From NCBI RefSeq assembly GCF_042651565.1, contig NZ_JBHSDF010000004.1: a DNA stretch of 64,000 bases. The stretch is one strand, 5' to 3'. The position numbers were made by a program, and so were the translations under genes. This document shows positions 45,119-53,266 of the stretch, piece by piece; the first letter of the stretch is position 1; every line of letters starts with the position of its first letter. This stretch comes from Salinispirillum marinum (GTDB taxonomy: Bacteria; Pseudomonadota; Gammaproteobacteria; Pseudomonadales; Natronospirillaceae). The notes below the pieces were generated by a model. It did not search any database, had not been told where the DNA came from, and was given only the letters and a program-made list of their open reading frames with translations.

Positions 45119-46111
45119 ATGACCTTGAAAACCAAACTCGCCAGCCTATTCACTGGTAAAAAATCGACTGCCCTGCTTGCTGCAGCGGCTCTGACCTTCA
45201 GTGCCGGTGCCGCTGTCGCACAAAGCACCGAACGCTTGGCGTTCTCTGGTGGCCCAGACGGTGGTACGTTCCAATACTTCTCCGCCGGTGTCGCTACGCA
45301 CATGTCGCGTAACCTGCCTAACATTGAAGTATCGAACATGGCGTCTGCCGGTTCGGTTGAGAACTTACGTCGCGTCAATTCGCGCGATGCCGATTTCGGC
45401 ATTGTGTATTCTGGCGACTTGTTCTTGGGTATGAATGGGCAATTGACCAACGATACCCGGCAGTACCGCAACACCTATGCGGTGTCGTACTTGTACGGTG
45501 CGCCTGCGCACTTGATCGTATTGGAAAACTCGGGCATTACCGAAGTTAGCCAATTGGCTGGTAAGCGTGTTGCTGTAGGCCCAGCGGGTTCTGGTGCAGC
45601 CGCGTCAGCACAACGTTTCTTTGAAGGCGTCGGTATTTGGGATGAGATCAGCCCACAATACATCGGTTATGCACAAGGTGCTTCTGCCATTGGCGACCGT
45701 CAGATCGACGCCCTGTGGGTGTTCGCTGGCTATCCAAATGCTTCCGTCATTCAGGCCGCTACCAGCAACCGCATTCGTCTGTTGCAAGTGCATCAAGCTG
45801 CGCAAAACGGCACCTTGTTCGACGATCACCCCTACTACGCTCAGGTGACCATTCCAGCAGGCACCTATACCGGCGTAGATTATGACGTTGTCACTATCCA
45901 AGACTCTGCTTTGTGGGTAGCTGGCCGTCATGTATCTGAGGACATGATCTACAACGCACTGAACCTGATGTTCTCAGACGAAGGTCTGTCTTACCTGCGC
46001 ACATTGTCAGGTGCGGCACGTGAAACCACAGTCGCCAACGGTGTTACCGGTATCGTTACACCGCTGCACGATGGCGCAGACAAGTTCTGGACTGAAAAAG
46101 GTATCCAGTAA
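45119..46111 (+). CDS. TAXI family TRAP transporter solute-binding protein
   Basis: The protein has 330 residues. A signal peptide (cleavage near SAGAAVAQS) precedes the TAXI domain. ERLAFSGGPDGGTFQYFSAG at the start corresponds to the TAXI signature (usually TGGTGGTYYP). RVAVGPAGSGAAASAQRFFE lies in the second lobe, and the C-terminus is HDGADKFWTEKGI. It delivers the ligand to the fused permease upstream in the same operon. The ligand cannot be read from the sequence. Confidence 0.93.
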   Translation: MTLKTKLASLFTGKKSTALLAAAALTFSAGAAVAQSTERLAFSGGPDGGTFQYFSAGVATHMSRNLPNIEVSNMASAGSVENLRRVNSRDADFGIVYSGDLFLGMNGQLTNDTRQYRNTYAVSYLYGAPAHLIVLENSGITEVSQLAGKRVAVGPAGSGAAASAQRFFEGVGIWDEISPQYIGYAQGASAIGDRQIDALWVFAGYPNASVIQAATSNRIRLLQVHQAAQNGTLFDDHPYYAQVTIPAGTYTGVDYDVVTIQDSALWVAGRHVSEDMIYNALNLMFSDEGLSYLRTLSGAARETTVANGVTGIVTPLHDGADKFWTEKGIQ

Positions 46112-46138
46112 GTTTCATACTTCCTGTAGGTGTGAAAA

Positions 46139-46197
46139 GGGCATCGGGATGATGCAGTACCCGGTGCCCAGCTAGACCCGGGGTGATTCGTCACCCC
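46139..46197 (+). terminator. Two consecutive hairpins after the TRAP operon
   Basis: GGGCATCGGG (46139-46148) pairs with CCCGGTGCCC (46160-46169) with one wobble. GGGGTGA (46180-46186) pairs with TCACCCC (46191-46197) around a TTCG tetraloop. They start 28 bp after the binding-protein stop. Neither has a classical U-tail, so they may act as terminators with help or as 3'-end stabilisers of the transport message. Confidence 0.5.
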
Positions 46198-46332
46198 TTC
46201 AAAATCTCTCGGGTTTTTGCTCCAACTTTTACGCTGACAACACCTTCCTTGGCTGGAAACGAGAAAACCGGGTGTTGTTCAGCGGCTTTTTTCAAGACAC
46301 ACATCATCAATAACAACCAAAAGAGATGTGAT

Positions 46333-46857
46333 ATGAAAACCACTTTGCTTTCCACAACCTTATTATTTTGTGCGTTAAGTGCCGACTTGATGGCTCAATC
46401 TTGTCGTGACTCAATAACCGCAACGACACCCGACCGTGATTTCGAAGTATTAGACGATGGCACTGCCGTTCACCGGCCAACAGGTTGGGTTTGGATGCGC
46501 TGCAGTCTCGGTCAGGAATGGACCGGCAGCACTTGCACCGGTGCAGCCAGCGTTTACACCTGGACAGAAGCACTGGACGTGGCAGAAGGAGAGACGTTCG
46601 CCGGGCATGGCGACTGGAAATTACCGACGAATGACCAACTACTCACGTTGTTAGAAAAACGTTGCACGGTACCCAGCATCAACCGTACCGTATTTCCTAA
46701 TACAGCTTCGGGTTCATACTGGACGGCGACGCCCTTTGCCAATGACTCTGGCTATTCATGGGGAATTGCGTTTGACTTCGGCACCGTCAACTTCGGTTAC
46801 TATGACAACGATCGATTCCATGTTCGCCTCGTCTCGCAACATACCCGACCAAGGTAG
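46333..46857 (+). CDS. Secreted DUF1566 (Lcl C-terminal) domain protein
   Basis: The protein has 174 residues from the ATG at 46333; the frame opens earlier at 46183, but this ATG begins a signal peptide (MKTTLLSTTLLFCALSADLMA) with cleavage before QSCRD. The mature domain shows the DUF1566 pattern: TAVHRPTGWVWMRCSLGQEW, then WTEALDVAEGETFAGHGDWK, LPTNDQLLTLLEKRC and GSYWTATPFA. Several cysteines suggest disulfides. Such domains occur in cell-surface and adhesin-type proteins. It is a single gene, with no evident partners. Confidence 0.75.
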   Translation: MKTTLLSTTLLFCALSADLMAQSCRDSITATTPDRDFEVLDDGTAVHRPTGWVWMRCSLGQEWTGSTCTGAASVYTWTEALDVAEGETFAGHGDWKLPTNDQLLTLLEKRCTVPSINRTVFPNTASGSYWTATPFANDSGYSWGIAFDFGTVNFGYYDNDRFHVRLVSQHTRPR

Positions 46858-46922
46858 CATGGCCTTGCCGCATTGAGTTGTGTTGAGATCACGCCAGTAA
46901 ACCGTTGCAGGCATGAAACGAC

Positions 46923-47987
46923 ATGGCCATTCACACCCGACCGATTGAAGAACGCTTGGCGTGGCTTTGGCAGCTCAGCCAAGATCATTCGGCGCAGTAC
47001 TGTGATCCGGAAAACACGTTGGCGCGGCAGCGCTATATGGCGGCCCACGATACCCACATCATCGCCCTGAAATGCATGGATGGCCGCATTCACCTACCTT
47101 ATGTCACGCAAACGCCGCTGGGAATTATTTCCCCGTTTCGTAACCTGGGTGGCATCTTCGATCTGGGCTGGCCCTACTTGGGCGACCTCCTAGCCGACGA
47201 AGTCGGTCAAGCCGTCAAGAACGGCAGACGAGTGCTGATCATCATAACCTACCACTATTCACGGGGCGCTCAGGCGCGAGGTTGTGCCGGCTTTAATTGT
47301 GACCAAGCGGCGGCATTTCAGCATGCGCAAGCCATCCAGCATCAACTGCACACCATTTTTGGCCAGAGTCATCAAACCGTGTATCCTGTGGTCTGCGGGT
47401 TTGAAACGGACGACGATGCCTTGACGCTGCACGGCACCCACGGTGAACGGATTGATTTAGCGCAGTGGGAACCCGCGCAACTCGGGACGCTACCGGCCCG
47501 GCTGGCGCAGGTATTCCCGGACATGCCAGCCCCGGTGCAACGCGATTTTCTGCCGTTGCTAGAAGGCAATGTGCACCATATCACCGAGGTACGGCGCAGT
47601 CAGCGTGAGGTGGATATTGAACACCGTGAATGGATGATCTGCCTTGGGCGCGGATTTGATTTTCTGCATGTGCCCAACATTGCTTTGATCGTCGGGCCAT
47701 TCAGCCCAGACTTATCGCACCCTATCGCGCAAGCGGCGGGCATCATTCGCGCCAATATGGAACAAGGCCGAATTCCCAAGGACGGGTTCCTGCTTTTGTC
47801 CTCCGCGCCCTACCGGGAGCCCGGTTCAGACCACGCGCGGGCGCAGCTGAAAGCGCAGTTCCTTGCAAACTTCGCCGCTCAGGTCATCACCGAAGCACAG
47901 CCCGAACTGGCCGCAAAAATGATCACTCGTACCGCGGTCTTGCAGTGGTCAACACGGCGTTTGGAACGGTTTCAAGCACCTCAATAG
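46923..47987 (+). CDS. CsoSCA-like beta-carbonic anhydrase domain protein (non-carboxysomal)
   Basis: The protein has 354 residues. Cys51-x-Asp53-x-Arg55 in LKCMDGRIHLPY is the beta-carbonic-anhydrase zinc-cysteine with its Asp-Arg dyad. His111 (TYHYSRG) and Cys121 (RGCAGFNCD) supply the other two ligands, with a spacing close to that of the carboxysome shell enzyme CsoSCA. A C-terminal half of about 200 residues resembles the degenerate second domain of that family. No Rubisco or carboxysome gene is present. It may be a free cytosolic carbonic anhydrase or a related zinc enzyme. The stop overlaps that of the convergent Lrp gene by 7 bp. Confidence 0.65.
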   Translation: MAIHTRPIEERLAWLWQLSQDHSAQYCDPENTLARQRYMAAHDTHIIALKCMDGRIHLPYVTQTPLGIISPFRNLGGIFDLGWPYLGDLLADEVGQAVKNGRRVLIIITYHYSRGAQARGCAGFNCDQAAAFQHAQAIQHQLHTIFGQSHQTVYPVVCGFETDDDALTLHGTHGERIDLAQWEPAQLGTLPARLAQVFPDMPAPVQRDFLPLLEGNVHHITEVRRSQREVDIEHREWMICLGRGFDFLHVPNIALIVGPFSPDLSHPIAQAAGIIRANMEQGRIPKDGFLLLSSAPYREPGSDHARAQLKAQFLANFAAQVITEAQPELAAKMITRTAVLQWSTRRLERFQAPQ

Positions 47988-48439
47988 AGGGGCAAAGGCC
48001 CGGCGGTTTTTACCGGTCGAATCGCAAAACTGCTGTCCACGGTGTTGACCATGGGTAGCTTTTGCAAGCGTCGAACCCACTGCTCATAGTGCGTCAAATC
48101 CGCCGAAACCACGTGCAGAAGATAGTCAAACGACCCCGACACCGTGTGACAATTGACGACTTCGTCCATGTCACGCACCGCTACTTCGAACTGCTCCACC
48201 AAGGCATCCTGATGTTGATTCAATCGGACATGCACGAAAATGGTGATACCTAAGCCTAATTTCTTGGCATCCAACTCGGCGCGATAACGCGTGATGATGC
48301 CTTCTTGCTCAAACCGCCGAATACGCCGTGCACACGGCGAGGCCGAAAGGCCCACCCTTTCGGCCAATTGGGCTGTGGTCAACCGCGCATCTTCCTGCAA
48401 GGCCATTAATAATTGCCGATCAATGCGGTCTAAAGGCAT
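47981..48439 (-). CDS. Lrp/AsnC family transcriptional regulator
   Basis: The protein has 152 residues. The N-terminal AsnC helix-turn-helix (IDRQLLMALQEDARLTTAQL, then GLSASPCARRIRRFEQEGII) is followed by the RAM effector domain (FVHVRLNQHQDALVEQFEVA, then CHTVSGSFDYLLHVVSADL). It is likely to sense an amino acid. It is divergent from an EamA exporter gene, a common layout in which the regulator controls amino-acid export. The intergenic region has three AGCTA repeats. Confidence 0.92.
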   Translation of the reverse strand: MPLDRIDRQLLMALQEDARLTTAQLAERVGLSASPCARRIRRFEQEGIITRYRAELDAKKLGLGITIFVHVRLNQHQDALVEQFEVAVRDMDEVVNCHTVSGSFDYLLHVVSADLTHYEQWVRRLQKLPMVNTVDSSFAIRPVKTAGPLPLY

Positions 48440-48451
48440 CGCGATCCCCTT

Positions 48452-48487
48452 AGCTACTTGAGCTATATTTTTTTGAATTATGAGCTA
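48452..48487. promoter_or_regulatory. AGCTA repeats in the Lrp-EamA divergent promoter
   Basis: AGCTA occurs at 48452-48456, 48461-48465 and 48483-48487, interspersed with A/T tracts. The first is 12 bp upstream of the lrp start. Spaced short repeats with AT-rich DNA are typical of Lrp-family binding regions. They may serve autoregulation and exporter control. Confidence 0.4.
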
Positions 48488-48585
48488 TTTAAACTATTTC
48501 TGTCGAATTTCCTGCGCATAATCACCCTCATTCACCATCCAAGATCCATCATACTACCGACTCCCTAACAGCGGAGAGTCCGACC

Positions 48586-49527
48586 ATGTCACAACAGATT
48601 TCCACCCCGAGGCTTACTCAGGTCGCTCCGCTTTTGGTCGATTCTACGCAACGCCTGCTCGGTTATGTGGCCGCGCTGGCCACGATGATTATTTGGTCGG
48701 GATATTTTATGTCGCTCAGGCAAGGGGCGCTGTCGCCCTTGGGTACGCTTGAACTGACGTTGTTCCGCTTTGCCGTACCCGGTTTCCTGCTACTGCCTTG
48801 GTTTATGGCGCGCTGGCACGTGATTCGTCGTATAAACCCTATTTGGCTATTGGGCATTGCCGTCGGTGCCGGTCTGCCTTTCTTTTTACTGAGCGCCCTG
48901 GCGATGCGCTACGCGCCCGTGGCACTGGGCAGTACGCTGATTCCAGGTGCGGCCCCACTGTTCGTAACGGGCTTAGCCGTATGGCTGTTTCGTCAGCCCT
49001 TTCCGCGCTGGCGATTGTTCGGCTTGAGTCTTGTGGTGTTGGGTGTAGGGATTCTGGTGGTGGCGTTCAGTAACACGGCACAACCTATGGTGCTGTGGGC
49101 CCCCATCGGGTTTCTCGCCTGCAGTGCCTTGTGGGCGCTATTTACGCTCTGCATGCGCCAAAGCGGTTTAAAACCTTTGGATGCCGCGGCGGTGGTTACA
49201 ATACCGAGCACGCTTCTGTTGCTGGTGTTCATCCTGTTCACCCGGCCAACGCTAGATCTGACCAGCGTCAGCACCACAGAATGGATGATACAACTGGCCG
49301 TGCAGGGTCTTGCGGTTGGCTTGGGTGCTGGCTATCTGTATGGCTACGCCATCAACCGCCTCGGTGCTGAAGCCACCTCTGCCATCGGGTCATTTACCCC
49401 CGTATGTGCTTCTTTAATGGCGTGGCTATGGTTTGAAGAGCCGATGTCGACTTCGATGTTCTTGGCGCTCGCGCTGGTCACGTTTGGGGTAGTTTCCGCC
49501 AGTGGTTTGTGGCGACGCGCGTCGTGA
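48586..49527 (+). CDS. EamA/DMT family transporter
   Basis: The protein has 313 residues with ten predicted membrane helices in two EamA repeats. The first starts AALATMIIWSGYFMSLRQGA and the second APIGFLACSALWALFTLCMR. GSTLIPGAAPLFVTGLAVWL and GSFTPVCASLMAWLWFEEP are the conserved ends of each repeat. Members export amino acids and related metabolites. The divergent Lrp-type gene supports an amino-acid or analogue exporter. Confidence 0.9.
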   Translation: MSQQISTPRLTQVAPLLVDSTQRLLGYVAALATMIIWSGYFMSLRQGALSPLGTLELTLFRFAVPGFLLLPWFMARWHVIRRINPIWLLGIAVGAGLPFFLLSALAMRYAPVALGSTLIPGAAPLFVTGLAVWLFRQPFPRWRLFGLSLVVLGVGILVVAFSNTAQPMVLWAPIGFLACSALWALFTLCMRQSGLKPLDAAAVVTIPSTLLLLVFILFTRPTLDLTSVSTTEWMIQLAVQGLAVGLGAGYLYGYAINRLGAEATSAIGSFTPVCASLMAWLWFEEPMSTSMFLALALVTFGVVSASGLWRRAS

Positions 49528-49714
49528 ACTTCCGTCCTGCTGCCACCCATTTCGGCAAAGCACCACCCATCGGTTGAATTCACCGTTCGTCGCATTGCCC
49601 TGTGCGTCTTATCCGTCAACCCTATGCTGTTCTCCGTCGGTACTGGTCGACCAACATCTGGTCGCCAGTTCCAGATCCGCCAAATCCATGGCGACCCAAT
49701 TTAGGAGAACGATC

Positions 49715-50356
49715 ATGCTATTCCCTCGCACTGCATTTTTGTGGACATTCCTCTGTGTTTCTTTGCTGGCACACGCTCATGCGCAACCCTTCAGCGATGA
49801 CGCCCGCTACACCGCCGCATATGCCCAATACCAAGCCGCCACCGAAGGCAATAAACGCGCTACCCGACAAGCGGTAGAACTGTTCACGGCGTTACACGAA
49901 GCCTACCCGAATGACCCTGTCGCCATGGTCCTACTGGGCAGCAGCCAAGCCATGCAAGGACGCGATGCTTTTTTACCTTGGAACAAACTCAACCATACCG
50001 AAACCGGCTTGGACACCATGGAAAGAGCGCAAGGGCTCATCACCGCAGACCACAGCACACACACCTTCGCCAAGCTCCCTGTGAGCGTCATGGTGCCCTT
50101 ATTTGCCGCGATTACCTACGTTGAAGTACCCGATTTTTTTGGCCGCTTCGAGCAAGGCTACGACATGCTGCAACAGGTCAGCCGCCATCCTGACCTCGCA
50201 CGGGTGCATCCAGAAGGACGCACGGTAATCCACTACTACACGGCCCTTGCCGCCCAACGAGTCGAAGACCGCTCGACCCAGCAACAAGCTTTAGAGGCTC
50301 TCTATGCCCTAAATCTCAATGATGAGTTCACCCAGTTAGCGCGGCAACGTTTCTAG
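49715..50356 (+). CDS. Secreted helical-repeat (TPR-like) protein, first gene of envelope operon
   Basis: The protein has 213 residues from the ATG at 49715, chosen for the strong TTAGGAG site; the frame is open from 49502. The signal peptide is cleaved near LLAHAHAQP. The mature chain is helical, with TPR-like pairs (YAQYQAATEGNKRATRQAVE, then LFTALHEAYPNDPVAMVLLG and ALAAQRVEDRSTQQQALEAL). I recognise no named family. It lies 35 bp before the ABC ATPase gene, so it is probably a periplasmic accessory of that transport system. Confidence 0.7.
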   Translation: MLFPRTAFLWTFLCVSLLAHAHAQPFSDDARYTAAYAQYQAATEGNKRATRQAVELFTALHEAYPNDPVAMVLLGSSQAMQGRDAFLPWNKLNHTETGLDTMERAQGLITADHSTHTFAKLPVSVMVPLFAAITYVEVPDFFGRFEQGYDMLQQVSRHPDLARVHPEGRTVIHYYTALAAQRVEDRSTQQQALEALYALNLNDEFTQLARQRF

Positions 50357-50391
50357 CCGACAGCCAACCCACTTTATCCGGGAGCACACAC

Positions 50392-51105
50392 ATGCTGACC
50401 TTACAACACATCGCCAAAGCTTATCGGGTCGGTGCTTTGCCACAGCCGGTATTGCGGGATGCTGAGCTGACCCTGCACGCGGGAGAATTCACGGCCCTGG
50501 TGGGCCCCTCGGGCAGTGGAAAAAGTACCCTGTTAAACATTTGCGGGTTGATCGACCGTCCTGATAGCGGCCACATTCACTGGCAAGGTCAAGACATTAC
50601 CCACCATAACCATGCCGAATGGACGCAACTCAGACGCAACGCCATCGGGTTTATCTTCCAAGGGTTTAACCTGATTCCCGTGATGACGGTCTGGGACAAT
50701 GTGGCTTACCCGTTGTGGCTTACCCATACCCCGCAGGCCGAAATTGACGATGCCGTAGCGGCCGTTTTGCAGGCCGTCGGCCTTACCGACATGGCGCGCA
50801 AGCGCCCGGACGAACTGTCCGGCGGACAGCGCCAACGCGTGGCTATCGCTCGTGCCTTAGTGAAGCGCCCTAACTTGATTGTCGCCGATGAACCGACCGC
50901 CAGCTTAGACCAGGATACCGCCCTCAACGTGATTCAATTACTGCGTGAACTCGCGCGCTCCTATGGCAGTGCCGTCGTCGTTGCCACCCACGACGACCGC
51001 CTTTTGCCGTTTTGCGACCACCTGTATCGAATGGATCACGGGCGCATCCTGCCAGTACCCAACCAAATCAACCACGTTCAAACACCCATCGAGGAGACTG
51101 CCTAA
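50392..51105 (+). CDS. ABC transporter ATPase (LolD/MacB type)
   Basis: The protein has 237 residues. Walker A is GPSGSGKST, the Q-loop is FIFQGFNLIPVMTVWDNVAYPL, the signature is LSGGQRQRVAIARAL, Walker B is LIVADEPTASLD and the switch histidine lies in VVATHDDR. The FNLIPVMT and EPTASLD forms are usual for the LolD/MacB/FtsE mechanotransmission class that pairs with FtsX-type permeases. The stop overlaps the next start by one base (TAATG), indicating translational coupling. Confidence 0.93.
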   Translation: MLTLQHIAKAYRVGALPQPVLRDAELTLHAGEFTALVGPSGSGKSTLLNICGLIDRPDSGHIHWQGQDITHHNHAEWTQLRRNAIGFIFQGFNLIPVMTVWDNVAYPLWLTHTPQAEIDDAVAAVLQAVGLTDMARKRPDELSGGQRQRVAIARALVKRPNLIVADEPTASLDQDTALNVIQLLRELARSYGSAVVVATHDDRLLPFCDHLYRMDHGRILPVPNQINHVQTPIEETA

Positions 51106-52355
51106 TGTCGTTTCGTATGACGCTGCAATGGCTAATGTTTGCTTGGGCCAATCTGGGCCGCAACCGCCGCCGGACGCTGGCGACCTTAACGCTCACCGCG
51201 ATTGGCGTTTTGGGCATCATGTCGACCAGTGGGTTTGCTTTATACACCTACGATTCGCTGCGGGAATTCAGCATGCGTGAACATGGGCATGTGATCCTGC
51301 ACCACCCCTTGTATTTTACTGAGGATGAAGAATTTCCCCTGGAGTATGGCTTGTCGGACTACAGGGCACAGCAAACCACCTTGCTGTCCGATACGCGCGT
51401 ACGGCATGTACTGGCGAGCATCCGTTTCAATGGACTGATCACCAATGGCAATAAATCCACCATCTTTTTGGGTGAAGGCGTTGAACCGGAAGTCTTTCAA
51501 GTGCGCGGCCCGGCGACGACCTTAGTAGAGGGCCGCCTACTCAGTATGACACCCGACCCCATGGCCGACTACGAAGTATTGCTGGGCAAACAACTGGCTC
51601 ACGCGCTGCGGGCCGAACCGGGTACAGGACTCACCTTAATGGGTACCACGGCAGACGGCTTATTAAACGCCATCGATGTTCAGGTGCGTGGCATCGTGCA
51701 AACCGGCATTCCCGAGGTAGACAGCCGGTTAGTCATTGCTCACTTAGAAAGCGCGCAGGATTTCCTGCTCACGGACAAAGTCAGCCAGATTGGCGTTTAT
51801 TTACGCGACAGTCAGCAAGCGGAACCGTTCTATCGTGCATTAACGGATAACGCACAAACAACGACTGCAGAATCCATTGCTGTTACCCCTTGGCATGAAC
51901 GCGCCATGTTCTACAACAGTGTGCGCAATCTTTATAACCGCATTTTTGGTGTTATGGGCACCATACTGCTCTTGATGGTGGGATTTGCCATCTTCAACAC
52001 CGCTTCCATGAGCGTCCTAGAGCGTACCCGAGAAATCGGTACATTGGGTGCGATGGGAACGCAGCGCAAGGAAATCATGACCTTATTTCTCTTTGAAGCA
52101 GCATTGCTGGGCGTGCTTGGCAGTCTACTCGGCTTGCTATTGTCCGGATTTGTTTCCGGCGGATTGCTGGTATTTGATGTACAGATGCCACCCCCTCCCG
52201 GCCAAACGGAAGGCTATCCGCTGCAGGTCTATTGGTCGCCCATGATTGCATGGATCAGCACTGCCATCGTTTCAGGGCTTGCCTTGCTGGCCAGCACAGC
52301 AGCCACACTGCGCAGCATTCATAAACCCATTACCGAGGCATTGAACCATGTTTAA
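51105..52355 (+). CDS. FtsX-like ABC permease (MacB/LolC type)
   Basis: The protein has 416 residues from the ATG at 51105; the open frame begins at 51012 within the ATPase gene. A first membrane helix follows RRRTLATLTLTAIGVLGIMS. A periplasmic MacB-like domain covers about 45-285. Three C-terminal helices follow, with the FtsX signature MSVLERTREIGTLGAMGTQR. Such permeases use ATP hydrolysis in the cytosol to drive work in the periplasm, for example releasing lipoproteins to LolA. It overlaps the LolA-like gene by 8 bp. Confidence 0.92.
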   Translation: MSFRMTLQWLMFAWANLGRNRRRTLATLTLTAIGVLGIMSTSGFALYTYDSLREFSMREHGHVILHHPLYFTEDEEFPLEYGLSDYRAQQTTLLSDTRVRHVLASIRFNGLITNGNKSTIFLGEGVEPEVFQVRGPATTLVEGRLLSMTPDPMADYEVLLGKQLAHALRAEPGTGLTLMGTTADGLLNAIDVQVRGIVQTGIPEVDSRLVIAHLESAQDFLLTDKVSQIGVYLRDSQQAEPFYRALTDNAQTTTAESIAVTPWHERAMFYNSVRNLYNRIFGVMGTILLLMVGFAIFNTASMSVLERTREIGTLGAMGTQRKEIMTLFLFEAALLGVLGSLLGLLLSGFVSGGLLVFDVQMPPPPGQTEGYPLQVYWSPMIAWISTAIVSGLALLASTAATLRSIHKPITEALNHV

Positions 52356-53070
52356 AGGGCTCGTTTTATTCGCGCTTGCCTGCCACATCCTACTGGTCAA
52401 TCCGGCGAATGCCAGCGAACTTCTGCACACCATTGACCGCTTGCGCATCAGCGAGGGGCCAACCCGCGTGATCATGGACATCAGCTTGTACGAACAGGGT
52501 GAGCACACACGCACCAGTCAATATGAAGTGTATGCCGATGAAAACCGACGCTCGCTAGCGCTGTTCCGCTCGGCAGCGGAAGCAGGCCAAAAGGTATTGA
52601 TGTTGGACGACCAGTTCTATCTGTTTATGCCCAACAGTCGCCGCCACATTCGCATTACCCCCATGCAAAAGCTGCTCGGGGACGCCGCCACGGGTGATAT
52701 TTCATCGTTGCGCTGGAGTGCGGACTACCACATTGAAGCGCAAACAGAGCAGGATGATGGGACCTTGCGGTTGAATCTAAACGCCGCCCGCGCCGGGCTC
52801 AGCTATGGGCGCGTGGATCTCGCGGTTGACGCCAGCACGTTTTACCCTCTGCACGCTACCTTCTATCTGCCCTCTGGTCGGGTTGCCAAAGACGCTACTT
52901 TTATTATGGGTGACGACCCCAGAACCGGCCAAACCCGGTTACTCACCATGGTGCTGCAAGACCGCATTCAAACTTCACAACGCACCGAAGTGCATTACCA
53001 CTCGGTGGAACCGTGGGACATTCCAGAAAACTGGTTCAACCCCGCGTTTTTGCTGCGGAATAATCTGTAA
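52348..53070 (+). CDS. LolA-like outer-membrane lipoprotein-sorting family protein
   Basis: The protein has 240 residues with a signal peptide (MFKGLVLFALACHILLVNPA, cleavage near NASE). The mature chain is a half-barrel type: RVIMDISLYEQGEHTRTSQY, LMLDDQFYLFMPNSRRHIRI, then YPLHATFYLP and WFNPAFLL near the end. This matches the outer membrane lipoprotein-sorting family related to LolA, with a hydrophobic groove for lipid or acyl chains. Its place right after an FtsX-type permease implies it receives cargo from that transporter. It is not the housekeeping LolA. Confidence 0.82.
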   Translation: MFKGLVLFALACHILLVNPANASELLHTIDRLRISEGPTRVIMDISLYEQGEHTRTSQYEVYADENRRSLALFRSAAEAGQKVLMLDDQFYLFMPNSRRHIRITPMQKLLGDAATGDISSLRWSADYHIEAQTEQDDGTLRLNLNAARAGLSYGRVDLAVDASTFYPLHATFYLPSGRVAKDATFIMGDDPRTGQTRLLTMVLQDRIQTSQRTEVHYHSVEPWDIPENWFNPAFLLRNNL

Positions 53071-53106
53071 CGCAAGTTTCGTCTTTAACACAATTGCCAG
53101 AGCCGA

Positions 53107-53205
53107 CTGCCAGTGGTGTCTCTGCGGGGTCGGCGTGAATCCATCCCTGGAGCCTAGGCCGCAGCTTCCATGCTGCGGACTCCCCCGCCGAGACACCACT
53201 GGCAG
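53107..53205. repeat. Long nested inverted repeat (23-bp arms) in the envelope operon
   Basis: The arms at 53107-53129 and 53183-53205 pair with a single mismatch. The outer 16 bases, beginning CTGCCAGTGG and ending GTGTCTC/GAGACAC, are perfect. Inside lies a second stem, CCGCAGC (53159-53165) with GCTGCGG (53172-53178), and an ATCCATCCCTGGA motif. It sits between the LolA-like and barrel genes. It looks like a palindromic dispersed repeat (REP/MITE-like) and could terminate, attenuate or protect the message. Confidence 0.75.
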
Positions 53206-53266
53206 CCGTCACTGACACGACCACACAAACTGAGTCTGTGGTAACTTGCTAAAAAGGAACCCCTTC

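Noticed and set aside
46923..47987. Presence of a carboxysome locus
   Set aside because: No Rubisco, shell protein or CsoS2-like gene is in the window; only the carbonic-anhydrase-like gene exists.
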